This document shows, piece by piece, positions 1-7,178 of a DNA stretch of 12,415 nucleotides (position 1 is its first letter; every line of letters starts with the position of its first letter). The notes under the pieces were generated by a model. The model saw only the letters and a list, made by a program, of their open reading frames with translations, was not told the DNA's origin and ran no database searches. A program made the translations under genes and the position numbers. The stretch comes from Actinomycetota bacterium (lineage in GTDB: Bacteria; Actinomycetota; Actinomycetes; S36-B12). Where the stretch lies: the NCBI GenBank assembly GCA_009702725.1, contig WLHM01000011.1, positions 1 through 12,415 of the forward strand, read 5' to 3'.

Positions 1-617
1 TCGAGGGCGGCCTCACGAATAAGTTCAGCCACCGCAATCTCAAGTGGCTCATCTGTGACTTCGCCATCAGGATAGAGCATCGGGCCTTCAGGTAACAGGC
101 TCGCAAACTCGTCAGCAAGAACCGTGAGGTTTTCACCACTGAAGGCTGAAACCGGAACAATCGATGCCCAGGTACCGTCCAGTTCGGCAGCTAGTTCACC
201 TACCTGATGCAGATGCTCAGCTAATAACGCGCGCGAGAGGGTATCTGCTTTGGTGACAATTACTACGATCGGAGTGCGCCCCAGCGCGATTATTTGCTTG
301 GCAATGAACTTATCGCCTGGCCCAATCTCCTCGTTCGCCGGTAAACATAAGCCAATTACATCAACACTCGACCAAGTTTCGCGCACCTCTTCATTTAGTC
401 TTTCGCCCAGTAAGGTTCTTGGCCGATGGAGACCAGGTGTATCAACGAGAATGATCTGCGCATCCTCGCGCGTGAGAATGCCGCGGATGGCACGTCTGGT
501 GGTTTGCGGACGATCCGAAGTGATGGCGACCTTTTGGCCGACGAGTGCGTTCGTGAGAGTCGACTTACCGGCATTTGGCCGGCCAACTATGGACACAAAT
601 CCACTGCGGTGAGTCAC
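1..617 (-). CDS. era: GTPase Era, 3' end cut by window edge
   Basis: Era is an essential GTPase that binds 16S rRNA near its 3' end and helps the 30S subunit mature. The first 205 codons are visible and cover the whole G domain: P-loop GRPNAGKST (residues 12-20), DTPG (59-62), TKAD (122-125) and the SAF element (157-159). The frame then enters the linker PLEIAVAELIRE that leads to the C-terminal KH domain. The KH domain (roughly the last 90-100 residues in the family) lies outside the window. The GTG start at 617-615 overlaps the TGA of the upstream gene as GTGA, and the next residues match the usual short Era N-terminus. It is the last visible gene of the operon beginning at hrcA. Its company with ybeY and rsmE, which also act on 16S rRNA, supports a ribosome-maturation role. 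Confidence 0.97.
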   Translation of the reverse strand, partial: MTHRSGFVSIVGRPNAGKSTLTNALVGQKVAITSDRPQTTRRAIRGILTREDAQIILVDTPGLHRPRTLLGERLNEEVRETWSSVDVIGLCLPANEEIGPGDKFIAKQIIALGRTPIVVIVTKADTLSRALLAEHLHQVGELAAELDGTWASIVPVSAFSGENLTVLADEFASLLPEGPMLYPDGEVTDEPLEIAVAELIREAAL

Positions 618-946
618 GTCAATAGCCGCTCTAGAATTTCACCGGATGCAGAGCATCGAAGTACCGGGGTGCCATCGCCGGCAAAATTACGGATCAAACT
701 TAAATCAGCTTGCTCCGCCCCCAAAATAACCGCTAGCTCCAGCCCCCGCGCACCTGCGGCAACGCACTGGGCTATCGCGAGTTGAATAGCAGAGAGGCGA
801 AACTCCCCCACACTGATACTCGCGCCCGAATAGGTTCTACCCATTTCATCTCGGACGGCAGCTCCCTCGGTTGCCGCAATGCGACTTCGTGAACCCATCG
901 CCAAGGTAATCAACTTCGCGTCTTCGGCGCCTAGTTCATTGCTCAT
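614..946 (-). CDS. cytidine deaminase-like protein lacking the zinc site
   Basis: A 110-residue protein resembling the small cytidine-deaminase-like protein that actinobacteria carry between the CNNM/CBS gene and era. The fold signature GAAVRDEMGRTYSG (residues 28-41) corresponds to the first strand pair of cytidine deaminase. The residues needed for catalysis are not there. Where an active enzyme has a zinc ligand followed by the proton-shuttling glutamate, this protein reads LSAIQLAI (51-58). The PCxxC zinc motif before the TPVL strand is also absent (LIRNFAGDGTPV). I infer that it is not a deaminase and that its function is unknown. The ATG at 946-944 is chosen because it gives the family N-terminus MSNELGAEDAKL and overlaps the preceding gene by only 11 nt. 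An upstream start at 1030 would overlap it by 95 nt. The stop overlaps the era start by 4 nt. Confidence 0.85.
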   Translation of the reverse strand: MSNELGAEDAKLITLAMGSRSRIAATEGAAVRDEMGRTYSGASISVGEFRLSAIQLAIAQCVAAGARGLELAVILGAEQADLSLIRNFAGDGTPVLRCSASGEILERLLT

Positions 947-2264
947 GGGCACTGCTTTCAGCAATAGGCTCGGCCGACATTCTTTCGGGTTCAAGCAATA
1001 CGGTACCGATGCGATGGCGGCGTCCGCCACCCTGCTCGGCCGTTAACCGCCAGCCAAACTCTTCAACAACAGCACCAGGTATCGGGACCCGGCCAAGGCG
1101 CTTAGCCATCAAGCCTAAGACGGTATCGACACCTTCTTCTTCACCGTCAATTTCAACTCCGACTAGATCAGCGAAATCCTCGACGTGCAGGCGGGCGCTC
1201 ACTCTGAAGGCTCCATCAGGCAATTCGGCAACTTCAGGGGCGGCAGTGTCGTATTCGTCAGCGATTTCGCCAACGATTTCTTCAAGGGCATCCTCAATAG
1301 TGACCAGACCGGCCGTACCGCCGTATTCATCTACAGCGATAGCCATATGCACACGCGCAGACTGCATATCACGAAGTAATGAATCCACCGGCTTGCTATC
1401 AGGCACAAAATACGGTGGACGCATCAGACTCTCAACGAGCTCATCATGTTCAGCGTCACGGTGCTCGAACGTTCGTCTCATCATGTCCTTGAGATACACA
1501 ACCCCCACCACGTCATCGGCATTTTCACCGATAACAGGGATCCGTGAGAACCCGGAGCGCAACCCAAGTGACATAGCTTGGCGGAGTGATTTACCGCGTT
1601 CGATAAAAACCACCTCGGTGCGCGGCACCATGACTTCCTTGACGAAAGTATCACCCAACTCGAAAACTGAGTGGATCATCTGGCGTTCATCGTCTTCAAT
1701 CAAGGCATCTGCCTTGGCCTGATCAACTAACTCAAGTAATTCGGCCTGTGACGCGAATGGCCCCTCGCGAAAACCTTTGCCTGGTGTGAGCGCATTACCA
1801 ATATGAATTAGGAGGGTAGTCAGTGGGCCGAGCACGGCCGCGAGAAAACGTGCTGGTCCAGCCGCACTGAGGGCAATTCGCTCAGCATGCTGGCGGCCCA
1901 AGGTGCGTGGGGCTACACCAAGTGCGACATATGCGATCACGACCATGATGACTACCGCAAAAGCCAGCGCACCCCCAACCGGCCAGGTGCCATGCACTGT
2001 AAATACGTCATACGCAGCAAAAGTGATCAACGCTGTTGCCGTTACGGTCGCCGAGGTGGAAAGGAAAAGCAGAACATTTACGTACCGAGCCCGATCAGCC
2101 AGAACCACCAACAACTTCTCGGCACGCTTACCTGATTCACGCCTAATATCGTCGATCCGGCCGCGTGATACCCGATTGATGGCTGTCTCGACACTGATCA
2201 ACAGGCCAGCCAAACCAATAAGCCCAATCGACAGAACGATGCACCAAACATCAACCGCGGTCAT
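936..2264 (-). CDS. CNNM/CBS-domain membrane protein (hemolysin C/CorC family)
   Basis: A 442-residue inner-membrane protein of the CNNM/HlyC-CorC family. Members are often called hemolysins but are linked to magnesium or cobalt efflux and homeostasis. An N-terminal DUF21 region has hydrophobic segments at about residues 6-25, 62-86, 94-119 and 138-158. A CBS pair follows: the first starts near VMVPRTEVVF (211-220), the second near MRPPYFVPDS (281-290) and contains DEYGGTAGLVTIEDALEEI (312-330). A CorC_HlyC domain occupies about 350-427 (GVDTVLGLMAKRLGRVP). The ATG at 2264-2262 overlaps the ybeY stop as ATGA. An ATG 27 nt further upstream is less likely because it breaks that coupling. In actinobacteria this gene regularly sits between ybeY and era, so the family call is firm, but the transported ion cannot be read from sequence. 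Confidence 0.93.
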   Translation of the reverse strand: MTAVDVWCIVLSIGLIGLAGLLISVETAINRVSRGRIDDIRRESGKRAEKLLVVLADRARYVNVLLFLSTSATVTATALITFAAYDVFTVHGTWPVGGALAFAVVIMVVIAYVALGVAPRTLGRQHAERIALSAAGPARFLAAVLGPLTTLLIHIGNALTPGKGFREGPFASQAELLELVDQAKADALIEDDERQMIHSVFELGDTFVKEVMVPRTEVVFIERGKSLRQAMSLGLRSGFSRIPVIGENADDVVGVVYLKDMMRRTFEHRDAEHDELVESLMRPPYFVPDSKPVDSLLRDMQSARVHMAIAVDEYGGTAGLVTIEDALEEIVGEIADEYDTAAPEVAELPDGAFRVSARLHVEDFADLVGVEIDGEEEGVDTVLGLMAKRLGRVPIPGAVVEEFGWRLTAEQGGGRRHRIGTVLLEPERMSAEPIAESSAHEQ

Positions 2265-2716
2265 TTGGACCCTGCATTCTGCAGCTGCCAAGTCGAGAGC
2301 AGTTCATCATGTAGAGCAAACATCTCGGCGTGATCGTCATCGGTCATATGGTCGTAGCCAATCAAATGAAGCACCCCATGAATAGTCAAGAACTGCAACT
2401 CCTCATCAAGGTTACGTGAAAATTCGGCCGCCTGCTCCTGCGCCACCTGTGGGCACAACACGATGTCACCTAGTAAGCCTAATTCAGGTACCACTCCAAT
2501 AGGTGCGCTTCGAAGTTCATCCATCGGAAATGACAACACGTCTGTTGGCCCGGGCTCATCCATCCACTGCAGATGTAACTCGGACATCTCAGCGGCATCA
2601 ATTAGGCGAATACCAAGCTCGACATCTGGGTGAATCCGCAACTCCGTAAACAATAATGTGGCCAACTTTGCTAATGCTTGCGTATCGCACTCAACTGAGG
2701 TTTCATTCGACACCAT
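2261..2716 (-). CDS. ybeY: endoribonuclease YbeY, 16S rRNA maturation
   Basis: YbeY is a zinc-dependent single-strand RNase involved in 16S rRNA 3'-end processing and late 70S quality control. The zinc site HGVLHLIGYDH is complete: His113, His117 and His123, counted from the ATG chosen here. Upstream is the family block WMDEPGPTDVLSFPMDE (51-67), followed by LLGDIVLC. The protein is 151 residues, close to the family norm. The start is uncertain. ATG 2716 gives MVSNETSVEC, which aligns with the usual N-terminus. In-frame GTG codons at 2719, 2734 and 2743 are alternatives. The one at 2734 has GAGG 8 nt upstream, and the one at 2743 lies one base past the phoH stop. This is the only junction in the operon without a clear start/stop overlap (28 nt from ATG 2716). 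The stop overlaps the CNNM/CBS start as ATGA. Confidence 0.93.
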   Translation of the reverse strand: MVSNETSVECDTQALAKLATLLFTELRIHPDVELGIRLIDAAEMSELHLQWMDEPGPTDVLSFPMDELRSAPIGVVPELGLLGDIVLCPQVAQEQAAEFSRNLDEELQFLTIHGVLHLIGYDHMTDDDHAEMFALHDELLSTWQLQNAGSK

Positions 2717-2744
2717 CACGCCTGTCCCGATCACCGCCCACACC

Positions 2745-3731
2745 TCATTTAGGCGCTCGTTCTGCGTCGTATCGATCGTAGGCGTCGACAATACGGCCAA
2801 CCAACTTATGCCGAACAACATCTTGTGAGGTGAGTCGGCAGAACGCCACATCTTCAATACCCTCAAGAATTTCGCCCACTACGCGAAGCCCGCTTGTAGT
2901 GCCACTGGGGAGATCAACCTGAGTTACGTCGCCGGTGATAACCATCGTTGAGCCGAAACCAAGGCGCGTCAAAAACATTTTCATCTGCTCGGCGGAGGTG
3001 TTTTGGGCTTCATCCAAAATAATGTATGCATCATTCAAGGTACGCCCGCGCATGTAGGCGAGAGGCGCGATCTCAATCGTGCCGCTGGTGATTAGCCGAG
3101 GTATCGAGTCAGGGTCAATCATGTCGTGCAACGCATCGTAGAGCGGCCGAAGATAAGGATCAATCTTCTCCGACAAGGTGCCGGGCAAGAATCCCAGCCG
3201 CTCACCAGCCTCAACCGCTGGTCGAGTCAGGACGATGCGATTCACCCGCTTGGCCTGCAGCGCTTGGACCGCTTTCGCGACCGCCAGATAAGTCTTGCCG
3301 GTGCCAGCGGGGCCGATGCCAAAGACAACCGTGTTGTTATCGATGGCATCTACGTAGCGCTTCTGATTTAAAGTTTTGGCGCGGATAGTGCGACCGCGAT
3401 TACTAAGAATATTCGAAGTTAACACTTCGGAAGGGCGCGCACCCGTGCGCAATAAGGAAATACTGCGCTCAACCGACTCCACGGTCAACGCCTGCCCGGT
3501 GCGGAGCATCGCCAACATCTCGCTGAAGAAAACCTCAATAATGCCGACATCACCGGGGGTTCCGTTGAGAGTTATCTCATTGCCGCGGACTAAGACGTCG
3601 CATTCGGGGAATGATTTTTCAACGAGGCGTAAGAACTCGTCATCAGAACCGATGAGTGCCACCATTGATTGCGAGTGCGGCACTGTGATTTTTGCCTGAG
3701 CCTGCCCGGCGTCAGGTGCAGATGCGCTCAT
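2745..3731 (-). CDS. phoH: PhoH-family ATPase
   Basis: A 328-residue PhoH-like P-loop ATPase. Walker A is GPAGTGKT (residues 140-147) and Walker B is IILDE (237-241), followed by AQNTSAEQMKMFLTRLGFGS and the sensor-like ITGDVTQVDLP (265-274), all typical of the family. The N-terminal 120 residues include a KH-like region (LIGSDDEFLRLVEKSFPE). PhoH was named for induction by phosphate starvation in E. coli. Its neighbourhood with ybeY is conserved across bacteria and suggests an RNA-related role, which is inference here. The ATG at 3731-3729 overlaps the HIT stop as ATGA, and the ATG 12 nt upstream is less likely. The stop is followed by ybeY in the same direction. Confidence 0.95.
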   Translation of the reverse strand: MSASAPDAGQAQAKITVPHSQSMVALIGSDDEFLRLVEKSFPECDVLVRGNEITLNGTPGDVGIIEVFFSEMLAMLRTGQALTVESVERSISLLRTGARPSEVLTSNILSNRGRTIRAKTLNQKRYVDAIDNNTVVFGIGPAGTGKTYLAVAKAVQALQAKRVNRIVLTRPAVEAGERLGFLPGTLSEKIDPYLRPLYDALHDMIDPDSIPRLITSGTIEIAPLAYMRGRTLNDAYIILDEAQNTSAEQMKMFLTRLGFGSTMVITGDVTQVDLPSGTTSGLRVVGEILEGIEDVAFCRLTSQDVVRHKLVGRIVDAYDRYDAERAPK

Positions 3732-4069
3732 CCTGGCGGCCAACTCATCGCCCGGCCACCAAGAACATGTGCATGCACATGGTGAACACTTTGGCCACCA
3801 TCTTCACCAGTATTGAACACAATTCGATAGCCCGCATCCAGCCCCGCTGAATTTGCCACCTCACCGGCTGCCCTTAATAGCCGGCCGGCTAAAGCGGGAT
3901 CGTCACTCGACATTGCTAGGGCATCGTCGTAGTGAGTCGTTGGGACAACCAACAAGTGGGTTGGAGCCTGCGGTGAGATATCCGAGAAGGCCACTACCTC
4001 ACTGGTGCGCATTACCTCAGCCGCTGGGATCTCCCTCGCAACGATGCGACAGAAAAGGCACTCGCTCAT
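3728..4069 (-). CDS. HIT-family (Hint-like) nucleotide hydrolase
   Basis: A 113-residue histidine-triad protein. The active-site triad is QSVHHVHAHV, with His97, His99 and His101 forming HxHxH; His99 is the expected nucleophile. The N-terminus CLFCRIVAREIPA with two cysteines is typical of Hint-type HIT proteins, which hydrolyse purine nucleoside phosphoramidates and some aminoacyl-adenylates. The physiological substrate is not predictable. It ends in GGRAMSWPPG, the usual Hint C-terminus. The start ATG 4069-4067 overlaps the rsmE stop as ATGA and its own stop overlaps phoH as ATGA, so it is embedded in the coupled operon. Confidence 0.95.
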   Translation of the reverse strand: MSECLFCRIVAREIPAAEVMRTSEVVAFSDISPQAPTHLLVVPTTHYDDALAMSSDDPALAGRLLRAAGEVANSAGLDAGYRIVFNTGEDGGQSVHHVHAHVLGGRAMSWPPG

Positions 4070-4860
4070 AACGACGATCCTCCCACGGTGGGGCTACCCC
4101 AGTTACGGGTAGCCGACAAAACGGCAGTTGCAACGGCACCGGCCGCCGATGACCGCAGCACACTTGGGCCTAGACGCGCCTCATAAGCACCGGCTGCCCG
4201 AAAGATGGCTCGCTCGTCTTCGCTAATACCGCCCTCGGGCCCAACTATTAGCACTACCTCGCTGGCTCCCTCACGATCGGCAATCGGCACCTCGAGCAAC
4301 GGGGTGATTGCTTCCTCGTGCAACACAATTGCCGCCCCGGCACCGGACGAGGCACCGGCGATGAGTTCAGCTACCTGAGCCGTTGTTGCTAGCTCGCCGA
4401 GCACGGGCCAACGGGCCCGCCTAGCTTGCTTGGCCGCAGCGGTTACTGCTGCCTGCCATTTACTTCGAGCCTTGTCGATACGATCAGGGGCCCACTTGGC
4501 GATTGACCGGCCCGCCGCCCAAGGCACGATCACATCGACCCCTACTTGGGTTAGCAAGTCAATGGCAAGTTCACCGTGCTCACCTTTTGGGAGTGCCTGA
4601 ACGACCGTAATGTGAAGTGGAGCTGTCGATTCAATTAGCACCTTGCCAACGCGCACCCGCAAGTTCTCCTTGCCACTTACACTCACGACGGTGCCCTGTA
4701 CCCGCAGGCCAAGGCCGTCAACAAGTTCAACCGCCTCCCCAATGTTGAGGCGCAGTACCGACACCGCGTGACGGCCTTCGGTGCCTGCCAGAGGTATTTC
4801 TTGATCTACCTGTACCTGGAGCAGGTCTGGATCTGCAAGATAAAAGACGGGAGCACTCAC
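4066..4860 (-). CDS. rsmE: 16S rRNA (uracil1498-N3)-methyltransferase RsmE
   Basis: RsmE methylates N3 of U1498 in 16S rRNA using S-adenosylmethionine. The 264-residue protein has an N-terminal PUA-like RNA-binding part (GRHAVSVLRL near 29-38) and a C-terminal SPOUT trefoil knot. The knot is shown by VVLIVGPEGGISEDE (202-216) and LGPSVLRSSAAGAVA (230-244). Two positions look unusual compared with relatives I know: the segment normally written EAAKQ is TAAAKQ (140-145), and the knot loop usually written LRTSTAG or LRTETA is LRSSAAG (235-241). Both changes are conservative in size, so I do not call it inactive. The GTG start at 4860-4858 overlaps the dnaJ stop as GTGA, and the stop overlaps the HIT start as ATGA. 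Confidence 0.94.
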   Translation of the reverse strand: MSAPVFYLADPDLLQVQVDQEIPLAGTEGRHAVSVLRLNIGEAVELVDGLGLRVQGTVVSVSGKENLRVRVGKVLIESTAPLHITVVQALPKGEHGELAIDLLTQVGVDVIVPWAAGRSIAKWAPDRIDKARSKWQAAVTAAAKQARRARWPVLGELATTAQVAELIAGASSGAGAAIVLHEEAITPLLEVPIADREGASEVVLIVGPEGGISEDERAIFRAAGAYEARLGPSVLRSSAAGAVATAVLSATRNWGSPTVGGSSL

Positions 4861-5993
4861 CGCGGGGAAAACGCATCCTTTAGGCGAGTAAATAGGCCGC
4901 CCCCAGCCTCGGTACCGCCATCACCAACCCGAACTACGTCTTCCGAACGTAAATCCGCGAGTTGTTTGAGTAACGTGGCTTGAGCATCATCAAGCTTCGT
5001 TGGAATCGCAACATCTATGTGTACGTAGAGATCACCGCGACCACCACCCCGCAGCCGAGCTGCACCGAGTCCACGCAACGTGAGAATCGCACCAGGCTGG
5101 GTTCCCGGCCGTACATCGATCTCCTGCTCACCATCAAGAGTGTCGAACTTCACCTTGGTACCAAGTGCCGCTGATGTCATCGGCAAAGTTAGAACACAAT
5201 GCAACTCATCGCCTTGGCGCTCGAACACGGAGTGTGGCTGCACCATGACTTCGATGTATAGATCCCCCGCTGGACCGCCATTGGGCCCAACTTCGCCCTC
5301 ACCTGTTAGTTGAATTCGAGTACCGGTGTCTACCCCGGGCGGTACTTTGATAGTGATCGTGCGGCGGGTTCGAACCCGACCATCGCCAGCACATTCGTGG
5401 CAAGGATGCGGGATCGTGCTGCCGAACCCTTGGCAGGTCGGGCAGGGCCGCGATGTCATGACCTGTCCAAGGAAGGACCGCTGCACCTGCTGGACTTCGC
5501 CCCGACCCTTGCACATCACACAAGGAACGGCTTCGCTATTCGAAGCGGTACCTTTGCCACCACAAGTTGCGCAGCCCGCCGCAGTATCTACCGTTATGTC
5601 TCGAGTCTCGCCGAAGACCGCTGCTGAAAGCGTGATCTGGATTCGAATCATTGCATCCTGGCCGCGACGTGCACGAGTGCGCGGGCCTCGCTGCCCTCCG
5701 CCGCCGCCGAAAAATGCGTCCATGATGTCGCCGAAATCAAAGCCTTGGGAGTTCCCGCCGCCACTACTGCTGAGCGGATCACCACCTAGGTCAAACATTT
5801 GACGCTTTTCAGGATCACTGAGTACTTCATAGGCGGCCGTGATGATCTTGAACCGCTCCTGGCTTTGTAAATCTGGGTTCACGTCAGGATGCAACTCACG
5901 TGCTAATTTTCGGTAGGCCTTCTTGATCTCATCCGGGGTCGCATCACGCGCAACTCCAAGGAGGGCGTAATAGTCGGGGCCGGCCGCTCTCAC
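4857..5993 (-). CDS. dnaJ: chaperone DnaJ (Hsp40), HrcA-linked copy
   Basis: A full type I Hsp40 of 378 residues that delivers substrates to DnaK and stimulates its ATPase. The J domain spans about 7-70 with HPD at 35-37. A glycine/phenylalanine-rich linker covers about 73-105. All four CxxCxGxG zinc repeats are present, with cysteines 141/144, 158/161, 184/187 and 198/201. The C-terminal substrate-binding domains follow, with PHSVFERQGDELHC (253-266) characteristic. Actinobacteria usually have two DnaJ proteins; this is the copy behind hrcA rather than the one in the dnaK-grpE-hspR operon. The GTG start at 5993-5991 overlaps the hrcA TGA as GTGA, so the CIRCE site upstream of hrcA should control it. 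Confidence 0.97.
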   Translation of the reverse strand: MRAAGPDYYALLGVARDATPDEIKKAYRKLARELHPDVNPDLQSQERFKIITAAYEVLSDPEKRQMFDLGGDPLSSSGGGNSQGFDFGDIMDAFFGGGGGQRGPRTRARRGQDAMIRIQITLSAAVFGETRDITVDTAAGCATCGGKGTASNSEAVPCVMCKGRGEVQQVQRSFLGQVMTSRPCPTCQGFGSTIPHPCHECAGDGRVRTRRTITIKVPPGVDTGTRIQLTGEGEVGPNGGPAGDLYIEVMVQPHSVFERQGDELHCVLTLPMTSAALGTKVKFDTLDGEQEIDVRPGTQPGAILTLRGLGAARLRGGGRGDLYVHIDVAIPTKLDDAQATLLKQLADLRSEDVVRVGDGGTEAGGGLFTRLKDAFSPR

Positions 5994-7009
5994 TGCTCAT
6001 CCAAAATACGGCCGACATACTGCGCGACAGCCTGCACGGCGGCAATATTGCCCGCGTAATCCATGTGGGTCGGCCCAACCACTCCGAGGGAGGCCACTGT
6101 CGAATCACCAATGCCGTAACGAGCAGTCACCACCGAAGTTGACTCCATCGCCTCAACTGGATTCTCATGACCAATTCGCACGGTTACCGATGCGTTACTC
6201 GAAGATTCTCCGAGCAATCTAAGCAATACCACCTGCTCTTCGAGTGCTTCAAGAACCGGTTGGATAGAAAGCGGGAAGGCATCTCCATATCGAGCCAGGT
6301 GCGCAGTGCCACCGAGTACCACTCGTTCATCGATACGTTCAGTAACAGCATCGAGTAATGTCGCTTGAATAATTGTCACCAGAGGTTGCATCTCAGCCGG
6401 GAATTGCCCGCTGAAAGTTGAAAGTATCTCTGGAATTGACGAGAACGGTTGGGCACTGACCGCCACGAGTAGCCGGGCGCGAATATCTCCAAGTGCAATC
6501 TCACTTATCGGCGCCGCACATTCAATGGTGCGTTGCTCCACCCGGCCGCTATCGGTAATCAAGACCATTATCAATCTCGTGGTGCTCAGGGCAATGAGTT
6601 CAATATGGCGCACACTGCTTCTTGACAAAGTCGGGTACTGCACAAGCGCCACCTGCCGCGTAATCTGCGCAAGGAGGCGCACCGTGCGCACCATGACATC
6701 GTCAAGGTCGACTGAACTATCCAAGAACTCTTGAATCGCGCGGCGCTCGGGTGAGCTAAGCGGCTTGACACCAGAAAGTCGATCAACGAAAAGGCGGTAG
6801 CCGAGGTCTGTTGGTACGCGCCCCGCACTGGTGTGCGGCTGGGCGATATAGCCCTCGTCTTCTAAGGCGGCCATGTCATTGCGAATTGTTGCAGGCGAAA
6901 CTCCTAGGTTGTGGCGCTCGACCAGGGCTTTTGAACCCACCGGCTCATGGGTGGCGACGTAATCCTCGACGATGGCTCGGAGTACGGCAAGGCGCCGATC
7001 TTCTAGCAT
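5990..7009 (-). CDS. hrcA: heat-inducible transcription repressor HrcA
   Basis: HrcA represses heat-shock genes by binding the CIRCE operator; its active state depends on GroEL in characterised species. The 339-residue protein begins with a winged-helix region: EDYVATHEPVGSKALVE (15-31), then the recognition helix SPATIRNDMAALEDEGYI (38-55), and the HrcA signature TSAGRVPTDLGYR (60-72). The remaining roughly 260 residues are the GAF-like and dimerisation part, ending LDEQ. The ATG at 7009-7007 is chosen because a strong Shine-Dalgarno (AAGGAGGGG, 7013-7021) stands 5 nt away. An ATG at 7048 would lie inside the CIRCE operator and is rejected. The operator directly upstream predicts autoregulation of hrcA-dnaJ and, through overlaps, of genes down to era. 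Confidence 0.97.
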   Translation of the reverse strand: MLEDRRLAVLRAIVEDYVATHEPVGSKALVERHNLGVSPATIRNDMAALEDEGYIAQPHTSAGRVPTDLGYRLFVDRLSGVKPLSSPERRAIQEFLDSSVDLDDVMVRTVRLLAQITRQVALVQYPTLSRSSVRHIELIALSTTRLIMVLITDSGRVEQRTIECAAPISEIALGDIRARLLVAVSAQPFSSIPEILSTFSGQFPAEMQPLVTIIQATLLDAVTERIDERVVLGGTAHLARYGDAFPLSIQPVLEALEEQVVLLRLLGESSSNASVTVRIGHENPVEAMESTSVVTARYGIGDSTVASLGVVGPTHMDYAGNIAAVQAVAQYVGRILDEQ

Positions 7010-7012
7010 TTG

Positions 7013-7021
7013 CCCCTCCTT
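7013..7021 (-). promoter_or_regulatory. strong ribosome binding site of hrcA
   Basis: Read on the minus strand this is AAGGAGGGG, containing the full AGGAGG anti-16S match, with 5 nt (GGCAA after the AGGAGG core) before ATG 7009. It is the strongest Shine-Dalgarno in the window and fixes the hrcA start. The other genes of the operon mostly rely on stop/start overlaps. Confidence 0.9.
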
Positions 7022-7034
7022 AACCCGTTTGCCA

Positions 7035-7061
7035 CTAGCACTCCGCACTCGCGAGTGCTAA
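7035..7061 (-). promoter_or_regulatory. CIRCE operator (HrcA binding site)
   Basis: The consensus CIRCE is TTAGCACTC, 9 nt, GAGTGCTAA. Here the plus strand reads CTAGCACTC (7035-7043), a 9-nt spacer (7044-7052) and GAGTGCTAA (7053-7061). Only the outermost base of one arm deviates. It lies 26 nt upstream of the hrcA ATG, between the Shine-Dalgarno and any promoter. On the minus strand a weak -10-like TATTGT immediately precedes and touches the operator, so bound HrcA would block the promoter. The -35 is not convincing. Confidence 0.95.
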
Positions 7062-7178
7062 CAATACGCCCTGTTCCGAATAGTGCCCGAAATACGTCGC
7101 CTGAACCTCCATCAGACATTCATCAGTCCTTAATCGGATAACCCCCGTACTGAAATCTTGCTCAGAGAAGGTTAGGGA

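Noticed and set aside
426..785. Plus-strand open frame over the era and cdd-like genes
   Set aside because: It lies antisense to the Era G1-G3 motifs and has no recognisable domain.
1009..1722. Long plus-strand open frame (237 codons) opposite the CNNM/CBS gene
   Set aside because: Serine/threonine/proline-rich translation without any family similarity; it is a mirror of the well-supported minus-strand gene.
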